Positions 51,446 through 61,156 are shown, counted from the first letter of the stretch. The stretch is 64,000 nt of DNA from CAZWKX01 sp964614095 (GCA_964614095.1 CAZTJO010000003.1:1-64000); one strand, 5' to 3'. Notes: generated from the letters alone by a model not told the origin. Numbers and translations: made by a program.

Positions 51446-53476
51446 TTGGCCATCGGCATTGATCCCACCGCGGATCACCTCAAACTCGGCCTCAGTGACG
51501 AGAAGATCCTCGACATGTACCGCCTCATGGTGCTGGCCCGCCGACTCGACACTCGCATGTGGACCCTCAATAGGCAGGGTCGAGCTCCATTTGTGGTTTC
51601 TTCCGCAGGGCAAGAGGGCGCCCAGATAGGTGCTGCACTCGCCTTCGATCCTGCCGTCGACTGGCTGCTTCCGTACTACCGCGACGTCGGCTTCATGCTC
51701 GGCATCGGCATGACACCCGAGCAGATCCTCCTTGCCGTATTCTCCAAGGCAACCGATCCGTCGAGCGCCGGGAGGCAAATGCCGAACCACTGGTCGTATC
51801 GCCCTCTCAACGTCTTCAGCCACTCCTCGGTCATCGCCACCCAATTCCCCCACGCGGTGGGCATCGCAACCCAACTTCAGCGCACCGGACGCGATTCCGC
51901 CGTCTTCGTCTCCAGCGGCGAGGGCGCCACTTCTATGGGCGACTTCCACGAAGCGCTCAACTTCGCCGCTCTACACCGCCTGCCCGTCGTCTTCTACATC
52001 GAGAACAACCAGTACGCCATCTCGGTGCCGGAGTTGGACGAGGTGGCGGGCGACCTCGCCGAGAGAGCGCACTCCTACGGCATGCCCGGGCTGTCCGTCG
52101 ACGGGAACGACATCTTCGAGGTATATGCAGCCACCCATCATGCGGCGCAGCGGGCCAGAGACGGCGCCGGACCCACCCTCATCGAAGCCCGCACCTACCG
52201 CTACTACGCCCACACCTCCGACGATGACGACCGCCTCTACCGCTCGGTGCAAGAAGTGGAGATGTGGCGCCGCTACGACCCCATCGTCATCCTCAAGCAG
52301 TACCTGATCGAGAGCCGGCTGCTGCCCGCAGACGTGGAGGCCGACATCGAAGACGCCGCCACGGACGTCGTCACCGCCGCCATGGAGAAGGCCGAGGCCG
52401 CACCCGATCCCACCGATCCGCACACCTTCGTCTACGCCAAACCCATCGAAAACATCACCCCCGCCGAGTACGTGGAGTCACCGCCCAGCGGTGAAGAGGT
52501 CAATCTCGTCACCGCCATCAACAGAACTCTCCATGAGCTCATGGCCGAGTACCCGGATGTTGTCGTGCTCGGCGAGGACGTGGCCGATCCCAAAGGAGGC
52601 GTGTTCAAAGCGACCGAAGGCCTCACCAACACGTTTGGCAAGGAGCGTGCCTTCAACACGCCCATCGCCGAATCGTCCATTGTGGGCGCGGCCATAGGAA
52701 TGGCCGCAGCCGGGTGCCGCCCCATCCCGGAGATACAGTTCGCCGACTTCATCCACCCGGCTTTCAATCAAATCGTCTCCGAAGCAGCCCGCCTCCATTA
52801 CCGCTCAGCCGGTGCCTGGACCTGCCCCCTCGTCATCCGTACTCCGTACGGCGGCGGCATCCACGGAGCGCTGTACCACAGCCAATCGATCGAGGCCTTC
52901 TACGCTCATGTCCCTGGGCTCAAGGTGGTGATCCCCTCCACTCCCGCCGACGCCAAAGGGCTTCTGCGCAGCGCTGTCGAAGATCCCGACCCGGTGCTCT
53001 TCCTGGAACCGAAGAAGCTGTACCGGCTGGTGAAAGGCCCCTTCCCGGCGGGGCCTCACCGCATCGCCATCGGCACCGCTGCGCTGCGCCGCGCCGGACG
53101 CGACCTCACCATCGTCGCCTACGGCACCATGGCCCACTTTGCCCTCGAAGCGGCGGCCCAGCTCTCCGCTCAGGGCATCGAAGTGGAAGTCCTTGATCTC
53201 CGAACCATCCGCCCTCTCGACTGGGCCTCCCTCCAGGCCGCGGTGCGCCGCACCGGAAAGGTGCTGGTCGTACACGAGGACAACGGTTTTGCCGGTTTCG
53301 GCGCCGAGGTCGTCGCCCAGATCACTGAGCGGGCTTTCGACTGGCTCGACGCTCCGGTACGCCGCTACACCGGCCCGGAGATCCCGAGTTTCCCGTTCTC
53401 TCCGGTTCTCGAGGACCAGGTGATGCCGAACGTCGCCGGAATAGTGGAGCAGGCCCTCGACCTCGCCGCGTTCTGA
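51446..53476 (+). CDS. Branched-chain 2-oxoacid dehydrogenase E1, alpha-beta fusion
   Basis: The 676-aa protein joins both E1 subunits. The alpha half (1-~330) has PFVVSSAGQEGAQIGAALA, VFVSSGEGATSMGDFHEALN (the TPP-binding GDG-type loop) and YYAHTSDDD. The beta half (~350-676) has VVLGEDVADPKGGVFKAT, IQFADFIHPAFNQIVSEA and LFLEPKKLYR, and ends with an AFDWLDAP-type C-terminus. It decarboxylates the 2-oxoacid and transfers the acyl group to E2 lipoate. E2 and E3 are not in the window. Start is TTG 51446 with AGGAGG 7 nt upstream. Confidence 0.92.
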   Translation: MAIGIDPTADHLKLGLSDEKILDMYRLMVLARRLDTRMWTLNRQGRAPFVVSSAGQEGAQIGAALAFDPAVDWLLPYYRDVGFMLGIGMTPEQILLAVFSKATDPSSAGRQMPNHWSYRPLNVFSHSSVIATQFPHAVGIATQLQRTGRDSAVFVSSGEGATSMGDFHEALNFAALHRLPVVFYIENNQYAISVPELDEVAGDLAERAHSYGMPGLSVDGNDIFEVYAATHHAAQRARDGAGPTLIEARTYRYYAHTSDDDDRLYRSVQEVEMWRRYDPIVILKQYLIESRLLPADVEADIEDAATDVVTAAMEKAEAAPDPTDPHTFVYAKPIENITPAEYVESPPSGEEVNLVTAINRTLHELMAEYPDVVVLGEDVADPKGGVFKATEGLTNTFGKERAFNTPIAESSIVGAAIGMAAAGCRPIPEIQFADFIHPAFNQIVSEAARLHYRSAGAWTCPLVIRTPYGGGIHGALYHSQSIEAFYAHVPGLKVVIPSTPADAKGLLRSAVEDPDPVLFLEPKKLYRLVKGPFPAGPHRIAIGTAALRRAGRDLTIVAYGTMAHFALEAAAQLSAQGIEVEVLDLRTIRPLDWASLQAAVRRTGKVLVVHEDNGFAGFGAEVVAQITERAFDWLDAPVRRYTGPEIPSFPFSPVLEDQVMPNVAGIVEQALDLAAF

Positions 53477-53492
53477 CCGGATCTTGGTCTCC

Positions 53493-53498
53493 TATCCT
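53493..53498 (+). promoter_or_regulatory. -10 box giving a leaderless start at 53507
   Basis: TATCCT, 8 nt before the GTG. No Shine-Dalgarno. Confidence 0.5.
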
Positions 53499-53506
53499 GC
53501 CGCGTC

Positions 53507-54373
53507 GTGAATCTATCCATCCGCCCCGGGCGGCCCGAAGATCAGCCAGCGATCGAAACCTTCACTCGCCACACGTTCGAGTGGGGAGACTACGTGGCTC
53601 GCGTCTACGGTGAGTGGCTCGCCGACACAGCCGGACAGACACTTGTCGCCGATTCTGGAGGCAACGCCGTGGGCCTGGCCCGGGTTGCCTCGCTCTCGGA
53701 CGAAGAGGCATGGTTCCAGGGAGTGCGGGTGCATCCCGACCACCGTCGTCAGGGTGTCGGCACCGCGCTCACTTCCCATGCCTGTGAATGGGCCCAAGAG
53801 CGGGGGGCCCGCGTCATCCGGCTGGCTGTAGAGAGCTGGAATCGTCCCGCCCGCACACAATTCGAGAGATCAGGATTCCGTCCGGTGAGCCGCTGGATCG
53901 CCGCCGAGCGGGAGGTAGGAGAAGGTTCGCCGGTGCCGGAAGGCAATGGAGGCAAGCGGGTACCGGCGCCCGAAAGACTGCGCCCGGCCCCGGTCGCAGA
54001 GGTGTCGTCGGCCATGATGTCCTGGATCTCCGGTCCCCTTTCCGGCGCCGCCCGGAATCTATTCCCCATCCACTGGAGATGGAGGCGGCTCACCGCCGAT
54101 GATCTCGCCGACGCTGCTCGGCGCCGGGCGCTGTGGGAGGGCCGCCCGGGGTGGGCTATGGCTCGGGTCGACGACGACATCTTTGATGTCTCATGGATAG
54201 AAACGGCGCCCGACGACGCCGATGCCATGGCCCGTGCCCTCATCGATTGTGCTTCCGGCGCCGGCGTGGACAGCATGCGGGCCGTGGTCCCTGCCGTCAC
54301 CTGGCTCCGCCAGGCGTTCCGGCGTCTCGGCTGTCGAATCCATCCGATGTGGGTATATGCACGAGCGGTCTAG
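53507..54373 (+). CDS. GNAT-family N-acetyltransferase
   Basis: An acyl-CoA-dependent acetyltransferase of 288 aa. The N-terminal GNAT domain has the acetyl-CoA loop VRVHPDHRRQGVGTALTSHA (~73-92) and ESWNRPARTQFERSGFRPVS (~105-125). The C-terminal half (~150-288) is a second, divergent alpha/beta domain that may also be GNAT-derived (ADDVDAMARALIDCA-like region, seen as DDADAMARALIDCA). The acceptor is unknown. It starts at GTG 53507 with a TATCCT box just upstream. Confidence 0.85.
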   Translation: MNLSIRPGRPEDQPAIETFTRHTFEWGDYVARVYGEWLADTAGQTLVADSGGNAVGLARVASLSDEEAWFQGVRVHPDHRRQGVGTALTSHACEWAQERGARVIRLAVESWNRPARTQFERSGFRPVSRWIAAEREVGEGSPVPEGNGGKRVPAPERLRPAPVAEVSSAMMSWISGPLSGAARNLFPIHWRWRRLTADDLADAARRRALWEGRPGWAMARVDDDIFDVSWIETAPDDADAMARALIDCASGAGVDSMRAVVPAVTWLRQAFRRLGCRIHPMWVYARAV

Positions 54374-54392
54374 CCCCCGACCGGAGTTCGAG

Positions 54393-54420
54393 TTCAGAAT
54401 GCAGAAAGCAGAATACGGAC
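54393..54420 (+). repeat. TTCAGAAT intergenic repeat, copy 3
   Basis: ttcagaatgcagaaagcaga at 54393 and its partial complement near 54450-54480 resemble the patches at 46182 and 48739. The repeat sits just after the GNAT stop. Confidence 0.5.
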
Positions 54421-54470
54421 TCCGAAGCACCGACGTCCACGGCCGCCATTTGCATTCCGCCAACTGCAAT

Positions 54471-54501
54471 CCGTCGTTCTGAACGGCGTTCAGAACGACG
54501 G
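54471..54501. terminator. Bidirectional terminator between GNAT and DHODH-like genes
   Basis: Perfect 14-bp stem ccgtcgttctgaac (54471-54484) with gttcagaacgacgg (54488-54501), loop GGC. The DHODH-like stop codon (54490-54492) is inside the stem. It can serve both convergent genes. Confidence 0.8.
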
Positions 54502-55503
54502 AGACACATACGTCATCAGCGTCTCCATGTAGTTCGAGCGCTCGAACGCGGAGGGGTCGGGGGCGGACTCCTGGCTCAGCGAGCCCTTTGCCTGCTCCAC
54601 CGACTCGTACTCGTGCTCGTCAAACCACTGCACCACACCATCCTTCACCAAGGACAGGTGCCCGGGACCCTCCCGCAGCAGGGCCGAAGCCATCATCGTC
54701 ACATCGGCGCCGGCAAGAATCAGCTTCACCACGTCCTCCGCGGTGTGGACCCCCGTGGTGGCGGCCAGCGAGACATCAACGCGGCCCTTGAGAATGGCGA
54801 TCCAGCGGAGCGGAATCCGCAGCTCCGCCGAGGTGCTGAGCTCCACCCGAGGAGCCACCTCGAGCTCCTCGAGATCGATGTCGGGCTGGTAGAAGCGATT
54901 GAACAGCACCAGGCCGTCGGCGCCTGCATCGGCAAGCCGCCTCGCCATATTTGCCATCGAGGAGAAGAACGGGCCCACCTTCACCGCCAGCGGTATCTCG
55001 ACCACTGAACGCACCGCCTCAACCAGGTCCAGATAGCGCCGTTCCACTTGTTCGCCGGTCTCGCCGACGTCGGCTGCCACGAAGTAGACATTGAGTTCCA
55101 GCGCCGATGCCCCCGCCTCTTCGACACGCGCCGCGTACCCGGTCCAACCACCCCGGCTGGACCCATTGAGACTGGCGATCACCGGCACCGATAGCTCGGC
55201 CCGGGCGGCTTGAATCAGCTCGAGGTAGGGGCCGGGCCCGGTGTTATAGCCCTCGGCCAGCTCGGGCAGGTAACCGCCCGGCGCCTCGGCGAACGACTCC
55301 GCGCCGTGTTCGAGGGCCTCGTGAATCTGCACTTCCTCGTGCTCGATCTGCTCCTCGAACAGTGACGGAAGCACCACGGCTGCAGCCCCCGCCTCTTCGA
55401 GCCGGAGCGCCATCTCCACGGTGCGGCTCAGCGGCGACGCCGAGGCCACCAGCGGGCCGGCTAGCTTCAGTCCAAGGTACGAGGTCTCCAGATTCACACT
55501 CAT
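54490..55503 (-). CDS. Dihydroorotate-dehydrogenase-like flavoprotein
   Basis: A 337-aa TIM-barrel flavoprotein like class-1 dihydroorotate dehydrogenase/PreA. It shows LKLAGPLVASASPLSRT, VPVIASLNGSSRGGW, ALELNVYFV, IPLAVKVGPFFSSM (Lys), DGLVLFNRFYQPDIDLE and ATTGVHTAEDVVKLILAGAD. The start ATG 55503 overlaps the nifJ stop (ATGA), so it is made with pyruvate:ferredoxin oxidoreductase. This pairing recurs in several phyla. True pyrimidine biosynthesis is doubtful. A ferredoxin-linked reduction is an inference. Confidence 0.88.
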   Translation of the reverse strand: MSVNLETSYLGLKLAGPLVASASPLSRTVEMALRLEEAGAAAVVLPSLFEEQIEHEEVQIHEALEHGAESFAEAPGGYLPELAEGYNTGPGPYLELIQAARAELSVPVIASLNGSSRGGWTGYAARVEEAGASALELNVYFVAADVGETGEQVERRYLDLVEAVRSVVEIPLAVKVGPFFSSMANMARRLADAGADGLVLFNRFYQPDIDLEELEVAPRVELSTSAELRIPLRWIAILKGRVDVSLAATTGVHTAEDVVKLILAGADVTMMASALLREGPGHLSLVKDGVVQWFDEHEYESVEQAKGSLSQESAPDPSAFERSNYMETLMTYVSPSF

Positions 55504-58500
55504 ACGGTCACTTCCTCCCCGGGAAGGCCACGCTCCATGCCGGCGAGCTGCTCGTAGAGCCTCCACCTCTCGTCGATGTCCTGCTGCGCCGCAGTGATGA
55601 GCCTCTCGGCGCTCTCGGGATTCGATTTCATGAGCATGGCGTAGCGGGCTTCGGTGTTGGCGAATTCCTTGAAGGGTTTGCTCGGCGGCCGGCTGTCGAG
55701 CGACAACGGATGATTCTCGGCGCTCGCCTGCCTCGGGTCGAAGCGGTACAACTGCCAGTAACCGGTGGCCACCGCATCTTCCTGATGCTCCGCCTGGCGG
55801 GCCATATCGATGCCGTGGGCGATGCAGGGGCTATAGGCGATGACCAATGAGGGACCCGGATACGACTCGGCTTCGACAATGGCCCTAATGGTCTGGCGCA
55901 TGTTGGCCCCTATCGCGATCTGGGCTACATAGACGTTGCCGTACGACATGGCGATCATGCCTAGGTCCTTCTTGGCGGTTTCTTTGCCGCCACTGGCGAA
56001 CCTGGCCACTGCGGCGCGTGGCGTTGCCTTCGACGCCTGTCCGCCCGTATTGGAATACACCTCTGTGTCCAGTACGAGCACGTTGACGTCTCGTCCGGTG
56101 GCAAACACATGATCTAGACCGCCGAATCCGATGTCGTAGGCCCAGCCGTCTCCGCCCATGATCCAGACGCTCTTGCGTATAAGCGAGTCGAGCAGCGCCA
56201 GCGCCCACTTGGCCTTGCCGGACCCGTCGGCCTCGAGCTGCTCCCTGATGTCCGCAATGCGATCCCGCTGAGCGGCGATGGCCTCCTCGGTGGTCTGCTC
56301 GGCCCCGACCGTGGCCTCGACCAGATCCTTGCCGAGCACGTCGATCAGGCCTTCCAGAGCATTGGCGGCCGCTTCCGCCCTCTGGTCGACGGCCAGGCGC
56401 ATGCCCAGGCCAAACTCGGCATTGTCTTCGAACAGAGAGTTCGACCAGGTGGGTCCCCGGCCGTCGCCGTTCTTAGTCCACGGTGTCGTGGGTAAATTGC
56501 CGCCGTAGATCGACGAGCAGCCGGTGGCATTGGCCACCATGAGCCGGTCCCCAAACAGCTGCGACACCAGCTTGACGTACGGGGTCTCGCCACAGCCGGC
56601 ACAGGCTCCGGAGTACTCGAAGAGCGGCTGCAGGGCCTGGGATCCCTTGATGCTGAACGGGTTCGCCGTGCTGCGGTCGATCTCGGGCAGTGACAGGAAG
56701 TACTCATAGCGTTCCCGCTCCCGGTCCAGATGATCGTCCTTGGGCTCCATGTTGATGGCCTTGTGTTTCACCTCTTCCTTGCTTTTGGCCGGGCAGATGT
56801 TTACGCAGACTCCACATCCGGTGCAGTCGTCCGGCGCCACCTGGATGGTGAGCAGCTTGTCGGCAAACTCCTTGCCCTTTGGCTCTCTGGAGAGAAAACC
56901 CTCTGGAGCGTTCTTCAGCTCCGACGCGTCGTAGTACTTGACCCGAATGGCTGCGTGGGGACATACCAGCGCGCAGCGGGCGCAGTCGATGCAGATCTCC
57001 GGATCCCAGATGGGGATCTCCATAGCGATCGAACGCTTCTCGTACTGGGTGGTTCCGGTGGGGAAGGTGCCGTCGACCGGCATGGCGCTCACCGGCAGCA
57101 GGTCGCCCTTGCCGGCGATAATCATCGCAGTCACCCTTTGCACAAAATCGGGTGCGTGGGCCGGCACCGGTGATTCCATGTGCCGCTTACTGGTTGCCTT
57201 CTTCGGCACCCCGACCTCGTGCATAGCCTCGATGGCCCCGTCAACAGCGGCATAGTTGCGCTTGACCACGGTCTCGCCACGTTTGCCGTAGGTCTTCTGG
57301 ATGGACTCCTTGATCTCATCGACTGCCTGCTTCTTGGGCAGCACTTCGGTGAGAGCAAAGAAGCAGGTCTGTAACACGGTGTTGATGCGTCCACCGAGGC
57401 CGGCCTTGTCGGCCACCTCGTAACCGTCGACGACGAAGAATCTCAGCTTCTTCTCAATGATCTGTTCCTGCACCTCCAGCGGTAGGCGATCCCAGGTCTC
57501 GTCGCCGTAGGGGCTGTTCAGCAGGAACGTCGCCCCCGGCTCGGCCCGGCCCAGCACGTCGATGCGCTCCAAGAGGCCAAATTGGTGGCAGGCCACAAAC
57601 GAAGCCCGGTCGATGAGGTAGGCGGCATCGATGCGGTTGGGCCCGAAACGCAGGTGCGACACCGTCGCCGACCCCGACTTCTTGGAGTCGTAGACGAAGT
57701 AGCCCTGGGCATACATGGGGGTGTTCTCACCGATGATCTTCACCGAGTTTTTGTTGGCCCCTACGGTGCCGTCGGCACCGAGGCCAAAGAACAGCGCCCG
57801 CACCTCGCCGTCGGATGAAGGTACCCATTCGCGGTCGTAGTCGAGGCTCAGGTGGGTCACATCATCGATGATGCCCACCGTGAAGTGCTGCTTCGGCGAC
57901 GCCTCAGAGAGCTCGTCGAGGGCGGCCTTGGCCATCGCCGGGGTGAACTCCTTCGAGGAGAGCCCATAGCGTCCCCCGATGATGCGCGGCATGCCGTCGA
58001 GGGGAAGCGTGCCGGCCCCGGCGGCCTCGGCCAAGGCGGTGACCACGTCCTGATAGAGGGGCTCGCCGATGGCCCCGGGCTCCTTGGTCCGATCGAGCAC
58101 GGAGATGCCCTTGACCGTCTTGGGCAGTGCGGCCAGAAGTGCCTCCCCGTCGAAGGGCCGGTAAAGGCGCACCTTCACCACACCCACCTTCTCGCCGCCG
58201 GCGGCGAGCGCTTCCGCCGCCTCTTCGGCGGCGCCTACGGCCGACGCCATCAGCACCAGCACCCGTTCGGCGTCTGGAGCGCCGACGTAGTCGAAAAGGT
58301 GGTATTGGCGCCCGATCAGCTCACCGAACTGATCCATGGCCGCCTGCACTTTGCCGGGCACCGCCTCGTAGTAGAGATTGCAGGCCTCACGGGCCTGGAA
58401 GAACACATCTGGGTTCTGCGCGGTGCCCCGCAGCACCGGGTGCTCCGGATCCATGGCCCGGGCCCGGTGTGCGGCAATGGCTTCCTCGTCGATCAAGGCC

Positions 58501-59075
58501 CGCAGGTCGTCCTCGGTGAGGCGTTCGATCTTGGCCACCTCGCTCGAGGTGCGGAAGCCGTCGAAAAAGTGAATAAAGGGAACACGTGAGGTGAGCGTCG
58601 ACGCATGAGCGATCGCCGCCATGTCCTGCGCCTCCTGAACCGAGGAGGAGGCGAGCATGGCGAAGCCGGTCTGCCGGGCCCCCATAACATCGCTGTGATC
58701 ACCGAAGATCGACAGCGCGTGGGTGGCGATGGTGCGCGCCGACACGTGAATAACGCCCGACGAGAGCTCGCCGGCGATCTTGTACATGTTGGGCAGCATC
58801 AGCAGCAGGCCCTGCGAGGCGGTGAACGTTGTGATCAGAGCGCCGGCCTGGATGGCTCCATGGCAGGCCCCGGCGGCGCCACCCTCGCTCTGCATTTCGA
58901 CGACATCGGGGATAGTGCCCCAGACGTTGGGCTGACCCACCGATGACCAAGCATCGGCGTGCTCGCCCATGGAAGATGAAGGGGTGATGGGGTAGATGGC
59001 AATGACTTCGCTGAGTCTGTGGCCCACATAGGCGGTGGCCTCATTGCCGTCCACGGTCACAATCGGTCGTTTCAC
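55500..59075 (-). CDS. nifJ: Pyruvate:ferredoxin (flavodoxin) oxidoreductase
   Basis: A single-chain PFOR of 1191 aa that decarboxylates pyruvate to acetyl-CoA and reduces ferredoxin. Domain order is pyrophosphate-binding I (VDGNEATAYVGHRLSEV, YPITPSSSMGE), domain II, the gamma/EKR region, two 4Fe-4S clusters (CIDCARCALVCP ~695; CTGCGVCVNICP ~753), and the TPP domain (CAGCGETPYVKL, GGDGWAYDIGFGGLDHV, SNTGGQASKATPRAA). GTG 59075 has AGAGGA about 7 nt upstream and gives the usual family length. Its stop overlaps the DHODH-like gene. Confidence 0.95.
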   Translation of the reverse strand: MKRPIVTVDGNEATAYVGHRLSEVIAIYPITPSSSMGEHADAWSSVGQPNVWGTIPDVVEMQSEGGAAGACHGAIQAGALITTFTASQGLLLMLPNMYKIAGELSSGVIHVSARTIATHALSIFGDHSDVMGARQTGFAMLASSSVQEAQDMAAIAHASTLTSRVPFIHFFDGFRTSSEVAKIERLTEDDLRALIDEEAIAAHRARAMDPEHPVLRGTAQNPDVFFQAREACNLYYEAVPGKVQAAMDQFGELIGRQYHLFDYVGAPDAERVLVLMASAVGAAEEAAEALAAGGEKVGVVKVRLYRPFDGEALLAALPKTVKGISVLDRTKEPGAIGEPLYQDVVTALAEAAGAGTLPLDGMPRIIGGRYGLSSKEFTPAMAKAALDELSEASPKQHFTVGIIDDVTHLSLDYDREWVPSSDGEVRALFFGLGADGTVGANKNSVKIIGENTPMYAQGYFVYDSKKSGSATVSHLRFGPNRIDAAYLIDRASFVACHQFGLLERIDVLGRAEPGATFLLNSPYGDETWDRLPLEVQEQIIEKKLRFFVVDGYEVADKAGLGGRINTVLQTCFFALTEVLPKKQAVDEIKESIQKTYGKRGETVVKRNYAAVDGAIEAMHEVGVPKKATSKRHMESPVPAHAPDFVQRVTAMIIAGKGDLLPVSAMPVDGTFPTGTTQYEKRSIAMEIPIWDPEICIDCARCALVCPHAAIRVKYYDASELKNAPEGFLSREPKGKEFADKLLTIQVAPDDCTGCGVCVNICPAKSKEEVKHKAINMEPKDDHLDRERERYEYFLSLPEIDRSTANPFSIKGSQALQPLFEYSGACAGCGETPYVKLVSQLFGDRLMVANATGCSSIYGGNLPTTPWTKNGDGRGPTWSNSLFEDNAEFGLGMRLAVDQRAEAAANALEGLIDVLGKDLVEATVGAEQTTEEAIAAQRDRIADIREQLEADGSGKAKWALALLDSLIRKSVWIMGGDGWAYDIGFGGLDHVFATGRDVNVLVLDTEVYSNTGGQASKATPRAAVARFASGGKETAKKDLGMIAMSYGNVYVAQIAIGANMRQTIRAIVEAESYPGPSLVIAYSPCIAHGIDMARQAEHQEDAVATGYWQLYRFDPRQASAENHPLSLDSRPPSKPFKEFANTEARYAMLMKSNPESAERLITAAQQDIDERWRLYEQLAGMERGLPGEEVTV

Positions 59076-59344
59076 AACACGTTCCTCTCTCATTCGGTTC
59101 AGGCCATACTTTCCCACGCGGTACCACCCGCGTTTAGGGGGTTAGGTCCTACCCCTGGGGACCGAAGGCCCCACTCGGCAGACACCAGGGTACAAGCGCT
59201 GTGGATCGGCTCATACCCGAAGCTGGCGCACACCGGCTCCGGCACGTCGCCGGCCGGGCCAGATCGCCTCCTGAACAAATGGAGCACATCCTCGAGGCCA
59301 ATAGACGGCCTGAATCGACCGCCACAATCGGCCCACCTACCCCG

Positions 59345-61093
59345 TCAGCCAATGGTCACGATCACCGGCAGCCAGCCGCGCAAGGAGTTGATGACCGCGA
59401 TCTCGTCGGCGCTCTTCAGCTCCGCCACCGTCACCACCCGCTCCTCAAGTCGGCCCTTGTCGAGCAGCACCTGCCGCTCGATGCCGGGCAGGCAGCCCGA
59501 GTCGAGCGGTGGGGTCACCCAGCGCCCATCCAGCTTCACCGCCAGGTTGGCAATGGTGGTCTCGGTCACTTCGCCCCGCTCGTTGACCAGCACCACGTCG
59601 CCGGCTTCCGGGTGGCGGGCCCGGCGTTCCTCGTAGAGGTCCCGCCTTGTGGTCTTGTGAAAGAGCAACCAATCCTGTGAGTTCACCGACTCAGCGTCAA
59701 CGATCAGTTTCACCGGCTCCGCCGATTCCGCCGGCATCTCGGTGACTTCCACGGTGATCCGGCCGTCTGCATCAAGAAGGAGCCTGAGCCGCCGCGGTCC
59801 TCCCTCCTCCGGCATCGCTTCGTCGACTGCAGCCTCCGCAGCCTTCCGCTCAAAGGGCATGCCAAAGTAGGCCGCCGAGTGTTCCATCCGAGCGAGATGG
59901 CGTTCCAGGTGCCGTACACCTTCCGGCTCCCACCGCATGGTCTCGAACAGCCCGACCTCGGGAATTCGATGGCTCAACACCTTCGCCTTGTCCAGGGTCT
60001 CGGCGTACTCGCCCTCCGGCGATGAGTCAAGGGTGATCCCGCCGCCGACGCCGTACTCGGCTCGACCCGCGGTCACATCGACCACAACGGTACGAATGGC
60101 CACCGAAAACACCGCCTCGATGTCCCCGAGGCCGGGCCCCACCATGCCGATGGCGCCGGTGTAGAGACCGCGGGCCCCCCGCTCCAGCTCGGCGATGATC
60201 TCCATAGTCCGCACCTTGGGGGCCCCGGTCACCGATCCACACGGGAACAGGGCGGAGAAGACCTCATCTAGCCCGATGTCGTCCCGGGGCTTGGCTCGGA
60301 TGGTCGAGGTGAGCTGCCACACCGTCTCGTAGCGCTCCGCCGCCAGCAGCTCCTCAACCTCCACCGAACCGAACCGGGCGATCCGGCCCAGATCGTTGCG
60401 CAGCAGGTCGACAATCATGAGGTTCTCGGCTCGGTTCTTCTCGGACGTGAGAAGGCGCTCCCGCTGCATCTCGTCATCCTCGCTCCAGCGGCCCCGAGGC
60501 GCCGTCCCCTTCATGGGACGGGTCCGCAGCACGCCGTCCCGCCACTCGAAAAACAGCTCAGGCGACACACTCAGAACGCGGAATCGCCCCAGGTCGAGAT
60601 CGGCGCAGTAGCCGGCCCGCTGCGCCCGGCACAAGTCGGTGTACCAGACGGCTAGATCCCCCTCCACCGGAGCCTGCAGCCGATAGGTGTAATTCACCTG
60701 GTAGGTATCACCCCTGCAAATGTGTTTGCGGATCAGATCTATCGCCTCCCGATAGGAGGCCTGCTCGATAGAGGGCTCCCAGGCACCGGTCCGATACGCG
60801 CCGCGGCCGTCCGGCGGGGACACCGACCGGCGTGCCGGGTAGAGGCCAAACCACAGCAGCGGCATCGCCGATTGGGGTCCCGGAACCCTCAGATGGGCAT
60901 CAAAAGCGGGAGCGGCGTCGTAGGCGACAAACCCGGCGGCCCACCTGCCGGCCCGTGCCGCCAACTCCACTTGTCGCAGCGCCGGCAGCACCTCGTCGAG
61001 CCGGTGGGCCTCGATCACCTCCTCGGGACCCTCAAACAGGAAACTGCCGGCACCCCCCGGCCGTAGATCGTCGAGGTGGATGGTCCCCTCCAT
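59345..61093 (-). CDS. pabBC: PabB-PabC fusion: aminodeoxychorismate synthase component I and lyase
   Basis: A bifunctional p-aminobenzoate enzyme of 582 aa for folate synthesis. The N-terminal chorismate-binding half (~1-375) has the CRGDTYQVNYTYRLQAP region, RPMKGTAPRG, KNRAENLMIVDLLRNDLGRI and FPCGSVTGAPK. The C-terminal PLP class IV half (~385-582) has LFETMRWEPEGVRHLERHLAR, VNERGEVTETTIANLAVKL and SGCLPGIERQVLL. No glutamine amidotransferase (PabA) gene is nearby. TAGGGT at 61100-61105 on this strand leaves 6 nt to the ATG (leaderless). Confidence 0.92.
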   Translation of the reverse strand: MEGTIHLDDLRPGGAGSFLFEGPEEVIEAHRLDEVLPALRQVELAARAGRWAAGFVAYDAAPAFDAHLRVPGPQSAMPLLWFGLYPARRSVSPPDGRGAYRTGAWEPSIEQASYREAIDLIRKHICRGDTYQVNYTYRLQAPVEGDLAVWYTDLCRAQRAGYCADLDLGRFRVLSVSPELFFEWRDGVLRTRPMKGTAPRGRWSEDDEMQRERLLTSEKNRAENLMIVDLLRNDLGRIARFGSVEVEELLAAERYETVWQLTSTIRAKPRDDIGLDEVFSALFPCGSVTGAPKVRTMEIIAELERGARGLYTGAIGMVGPGLGDIEAVFSVAIRTVVVDVTAGRAEYGVGGGITLDSSPEGEYAETLDKAKVLSHRIPEVGLFETMRWEPEGVRHLERHLARMEHSAAYFGMPFERKAAEAAVDEAMPEEGGPRRLRLLLDADGRITVEVTEMPAESAEPVKLIVDAESVNSQDWLLFHKTTRRDLYEERRARHPEAGDVVLVNERGEVTETTIANLAVKLDGRWVTPPLDSGCLPGIERQVLLDKGRLEERVVTVAELKSADEIAVINSLRGWLPVIVTIG

Positions 61094-61099
61094 GCCGGC

Positions 61100-61105
61100 A
61101 CCCTA
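61100..61105 (-). promoter_or_regulatory. -10 box of pabBC (leaderless)
   Basis: TAGGGT on the minus strand, 6 nt before the ATG. Together with TACCGT at 61151 on the plus strand, it packs two divergent promoters into about 70 bp. Confidence 0.5.
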
Positions 61106-61150
61106 TCTCGCACCGGCGCTGAGGTCCCACAAATCGCCGGATCTTGCCGC

Positions 61151-61156
61151 TACCGT
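61151..61156 (+). promoter_or_regulatory. -10 box of the methyltransferase at 61166
   Basis: TACCGT, 9 nt before the ATG. No Shine-Dalgarno. Confidence 0.45.
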
